A stretch of 8,147 bases of DNA, from assembly GCA_947258675.1 (NCBI GenBank), contig CAMYJP010000086.1:1-8147 (forward strand), written 5' to 3'. The notes beneath the pieces were generated by a model. The model did no database searches. It saw nothing but the letters and a program-made list of their open reading frames with translations, and was not told the origin of the DNA. The position numbers and the translations under genes are program-made. This stretch comes from an uncultured Desulfobulbaceae bacterium. Lineage in GTDB: Bacteria; Desulfobacterota; Desulfobulbia; Desulfobulbales; BM004. How positions within the stretch are numbered: the first letter of the stretch is position 1; each line of letters begins with the position of its first letter. Positions 6,022 to 8,147 of this stretch are shown piece after piece.

Positions 6022-7615
6022 ATGACACAAAAAAAAGCCCAAAATGAATCAGCTATACATCAAGCTGAAACTTCTGCACTACTGGAAGGGGCTCGAGCAA
6101 TTCTTGAACACCGTAATTTTCAGACTTCTGCCCGTATCATTTTTGACCAGTGCAATAATCTCATAGGTTCCACTTCAGGTTATGTAGCTCTGTTAAGCGA
6201 TGATGGAAAAGAAAACGAAGTATTATTTCTTGAGGCCGGAGGAGAGCCCTGCAGTGTTGATCCTACTCTTCCCATGCCCATACGCGGCCTCCGCGGCGAG
6301 GTTTACAAAAAAGGAAAGGCAGAAATAGAGTTACAAACTTATTCACACGCTCTTGAGAAAGCAAACGAAAACACATTAATGTTATACCGAGAGATCGAAA
6401 GAAAAAACAGAGAACTCCAAACAAAAACAAAAAATAAGACAGAGTTTCTCCGCCATATGGGGCATGAAATCAGGACTCCTATCAATTCAATTATCACTCT
6501 TGCCGATTTGCTCTCATGTAAGATAGATGGTGATTTGACTACCGAACAAAGCAAACAGGTCGATATGATAAAAGAGAGCACCAGTCACCTGCTCAATCTA
6601 GTCAATGACCTGCTGGATCTTTCAAGGATCGAAGCCGGAATCATCGATACAAATATCACGGAATTTACAATAGGCCATTTATTTGACCGAGCAATGCACA
6701 CGATTGAACCACTTGCTGCTGAAAAGGGTTTAAAACTGCATTTAATCCCGCACGATTCCATGCTATTCATAAAAAATGACTTCAGACTGTTGTTACAAAT
6801 TCTGCTGAATCTACTTGGTAACGCGGTGAAATTTACCGAAATTGGAAGTGTGACTGTATGCAGCGATTTGATTTCTGAAGGAAACGAAGCAAGAGTTGTT
6901 TTTGAAGTACGGGATACCGATGTTGGAATTCCAACAGATGTTTCTGAAGCTGTATTTGACGAATTTTCCCAATTTCATTTGGCAGATGGTGGGAACAGAG
7001 GCAGTGGTTTGGGGTTACCGATCACCAAAGAAACTCCTGAAACATCTGGATGGATGCATCCGCTTTAACAGCACTCCAGGGGAAGGAACGATTTTTACCT
7101 TCGATGTTCCACTTACATACGTAGATAAAAGGCCAAAGAGTTACCATCAGGAGGATCTTGGTAGGTCCAATGTTCCATTGCCCCCATCAACTGCTGCTCC
7201 AGAAAAATCTCCTGATCATCATATGAGCTTCAATCCTGCCAATTTGAGGACTATACTTGTGGTAGATGATGAAGAATCCTTCTTATTATCTTTTCAGGCC
7301 CAATTAAATCACAGTTATAAAGTCATTACCGCTAATGGCGGGGAACAGGCTCTTATCATTTTAAAAAGTAACACCCCGGATCTAATAATCCTTGACCTCA
7401 TCATGCCGAACGTAAATGGTTTCATGTTACTAGAAACGATCAGCCAGGATGAAAAAACAAATAGAATCCCGGTTGTAATTTACTCTTCAAAGGAGCTGGA
7501 TATTACAGAAAAAGAATTCCTCACAAATTCTAATGCTACATTTTTCAACAAAGGAGAAACTAGTGTAGCTGAAATTGCTTCATATCTTGAAAAATATGGC
7601 AACTCTCTCAGGTGA
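6022..7615 (+). pseudogene. Decayed GAF-HisKA-HATPase-REC hybrid kinase (frameshifted, truncated GAF)
   Basis: The first frame (6022-7068, 348 codons) starts with a linker and a GAF domain (about 19-99: 'LLEGARAILEHRNFQTSARI', 'GYVALLSDDG', 'PMPIRGLRGEVYKKGK'). The GAF family normally continues for roughly 80 more residues ('NDF...NVLFAPLVI...GLANKPGGF'), but here it jumps straight to a coiled coil and HisKA with 'RHMGHEIRTP' (H148). The N box is at N263/N267. G1 reads DTDVGI (298-303) where DTGxGI is expected, and G2 GSGLGL (327-332) is present. At about 7027-7033 the frame breaks: one extra A in the CCAAAGAAAC stretch turns 'ITKKLLKHLDG' into 'ITKETPETSG' and a stop at 7066-7068. The +1 frame continues (KKLLKHLDGCIRFNSTPGEG) into a complete receiver (about 7246-7600, phospho-acceptor Asp codon 7394-7396) and ends at 7613-7615. 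Split products would lack the end of the ATPase domain or any kinase. A sequencing indel could explain the frameshift but not the GAF loss or the G1 change. Confidence 0.82.
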
Positions 7616-7681
7616 TGGATTCTGTTTATTAGGAAAATATAAGTGTTGTAACAGAGTACAGATATGAAAAAAGGAAAACAG

Positions 7682-7876
7682 CTATTCCTCCCAGTCTATG
7701 CATGCGACAGGGCATGAGTCCATTGCTTCTTCTATGAGATCTTCCGGTCCACCTTCCGGATCAATTACTTCAGCTTTTTCCGTTTCTTCATTTAGTCTGA
7801 ATACGTCCGGACATAATTCTTCACAAGTACCGCACCCTATACATTCATCCTCATCAATTACAACTACTCTGCTCAT
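7682..7876 (-). CDS. Small single-cluster [4Fe-4S] ferredoxin
   Basis: The 64-residue acidic protein is a soluble low-potential electron carrier. C12-I-G-C15-G-T-C18 plus C55 in 'DSCPVAC' supply the four ligands of one [4Fe-4S] cluster. The remaining C22 and C59 occupy positions that in Desulfovibrio-type single-cluster ferredoxins form a disulfide or are vestiges of a second cluster. The middle (about 24-50) is an acidic loop, 'LNEETEKAEVIDPEGGPEDL', instead of a second cluster motif. The length matches the family (about 58-65 residues). The ATG at 7876 is preceded by GGAG (plus-strand 7884-7887) with a 7-base gap. The gene stands alone, converging with the decayed hybrid kinase and 188 bases downstream of a kinase on the same strand. 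Its redox partner cannot be deduced here; hydrogenases or oxidoreductases are usual. Confidence 0.93.
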   Translation of the reverse strand: MSRVVVIDEDECIGCGTCEELCPDVFRLNEETEKAEVIDPEGGPEDLIEEAMDSCPVACIDWEE

Positions 7877-7883
7877 AACTAAT

Positions 7884-7887
7884 CTCC
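7884..7887 (-). promoter_or_regulatory. Ribosome binding site of the ferredoxin
   Basis: CTCC on the plus strand reads GGAG on the minus strand, 7 bases before the ATG at 7876. It fixes the start codon. Confidence 0.65.
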
Positions 7888-7924
7888 AAGCTTCTCTAAT
7901 AAGCCAGAAAAAAACAACTATCTG

Positions 7925-7935
7925 ATACCAGGTAT
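7925..7935. repeat. Short palindrome upstream of the ferredoxin
   Basis: ATACC-A-GGTAT is a perfect 5-base inverted repeat around one base, 49 bases before the ferredoxin start, where a regulator could bind. A second inverted repeat, CTTATA/TATAAG (7988-7993 and 8000-8005), and the 8-base palindrome GGGTACCC (8017-8024) lie further upstream. No promoter with two good boxes was found here. Confidence 0.25.
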
Positions 7936-8064
7936 TCCTGCCTTGGGGTCTAAAAATCCCAAATATACAAAAAGAGATTTAACTGCGCTTATATGAAGTT
8001 ATAAGATAAGCATGAAGGGTACCCACCACAACGAACATCCCATCGCTTTTTCCCTGAATAAAGT

Positions 8065-8147
8065 TTATGCGCTTATTTGATGCTTTTTTAACGGTAGGCG
8101 GATGATGAACTTTGTACCAATCCCTTCTTCACTCTCCACAGAAATCG
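8065..8147 (-). CDS. C-terminal end of a histidine kinase (5' part outside window)
   Basis: The last 27 codons read ISVESEEGIGTKFIIRLPLK then KHQISA, ending at a TAA (plus-strand 8065-8067). 'V-E-S-E-x-G-x-G-T-x-F-x-x-x-LP' is the final strand-loop-strand of histidine kinase ATPase domains, which makes the family call safe despite the short length. Nothing can be said of its sensor region. It is read toward the ferredoxin on the same strand with a 188-base gap, so co-transcription is possible but not shown. Confidence 0.8.
   Translation of the reverse strand, partial: ISVESEEGIGTKFIIRLPLKKHQISA

Noticed and set aside
7021..7040. Programmed ribosomal frameshift joining kinase and receiver
   Set aside because: The change needed is +1, there is no classic slippery site or stimulatory structure evident, and relatives encode the two parts in one frame; a single-base indel is simpler.
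7698..7925. 75-codon plus-strand frame opposite the ferredoxin
   Set aside because: It is antisense to a clear ferredoxin gene with its own ribosome site and has a low-complexity Ser-rich translation.

Overview
The window suggests an anaerobic Desulfobacterota bacterium of the sulfate- or metal-reducing type, with moderate confidence. The DNA is AT-rich. The pointers are a Slp-type lipoprotein with an aromatic tail, a sensor kinase with a periplasmic heme c-binding motif, a GAF/histidine-kinase family common in Desulfobacterales-like genomes, a small acidic single-cluster ferredoxin, and many two-component genes. No rRNA, tRNA, CRISPR array or intact mobile element was seen.

Layout from left to right. 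(1) Positions 2-400 are the 3' part of a Slp-family outer-membrane lipoprotein gene with a Tyr/Trp-rich tail. (2) Positions 401-832 look empty but hold a fossil: one reading frame at about 560-781 still spells the C-terminus of an alpha-glucan (glycogen) phosphorylase, with three in-frame stops. A good sigma-70-type promoter (754-782) lies at the end of this fossil. (3) Positions 833-4575 hold three same-strand signalling genes, probably one transcription unit: a membrane histidine kinase with a periplasmic CxxCH motif, a single-domain Rcp1-type response regulator, and a soluble REC-kinase-REC hybrid. (4) Positions 4639-5580 (minus strand) encode an EamA/DMT-family permease. (5) Positions 5581-6021 contain no convincing gene, only an orphan open frame and an AT-rich inverted repeat. 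(6) Positions 6022-7615 are a decayed GAF-kinase-REC hybrid gene with half of its GAF domain missing, an altered G1 box and a +1 frameshift. (7) Positions 7682-7876 (minus) encode a ferredoxin. (8) Positions 8065-8147 (minus) are the last codons of another histidine kinase.

How the parts work together (inference): the heme c motif suggests that the 833 kinase reads a redox state or gaseous ligand outside the cytoplasm. Its phytochrome-like transmitter and the adjacent Rcp1-like regulator form a classic cognate pair. The downstream hybrid has receiver domains at both ends and could add a second relay layer. None of the three genes encodes a DNA-binding output, so the final target is probably protein-protein or lies elsewhere. 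The surroundings look like a signalling-rich region undergoing gene decay: one metabolic gene and one hybrid kinase have been eroded beside apparently intact relatives.
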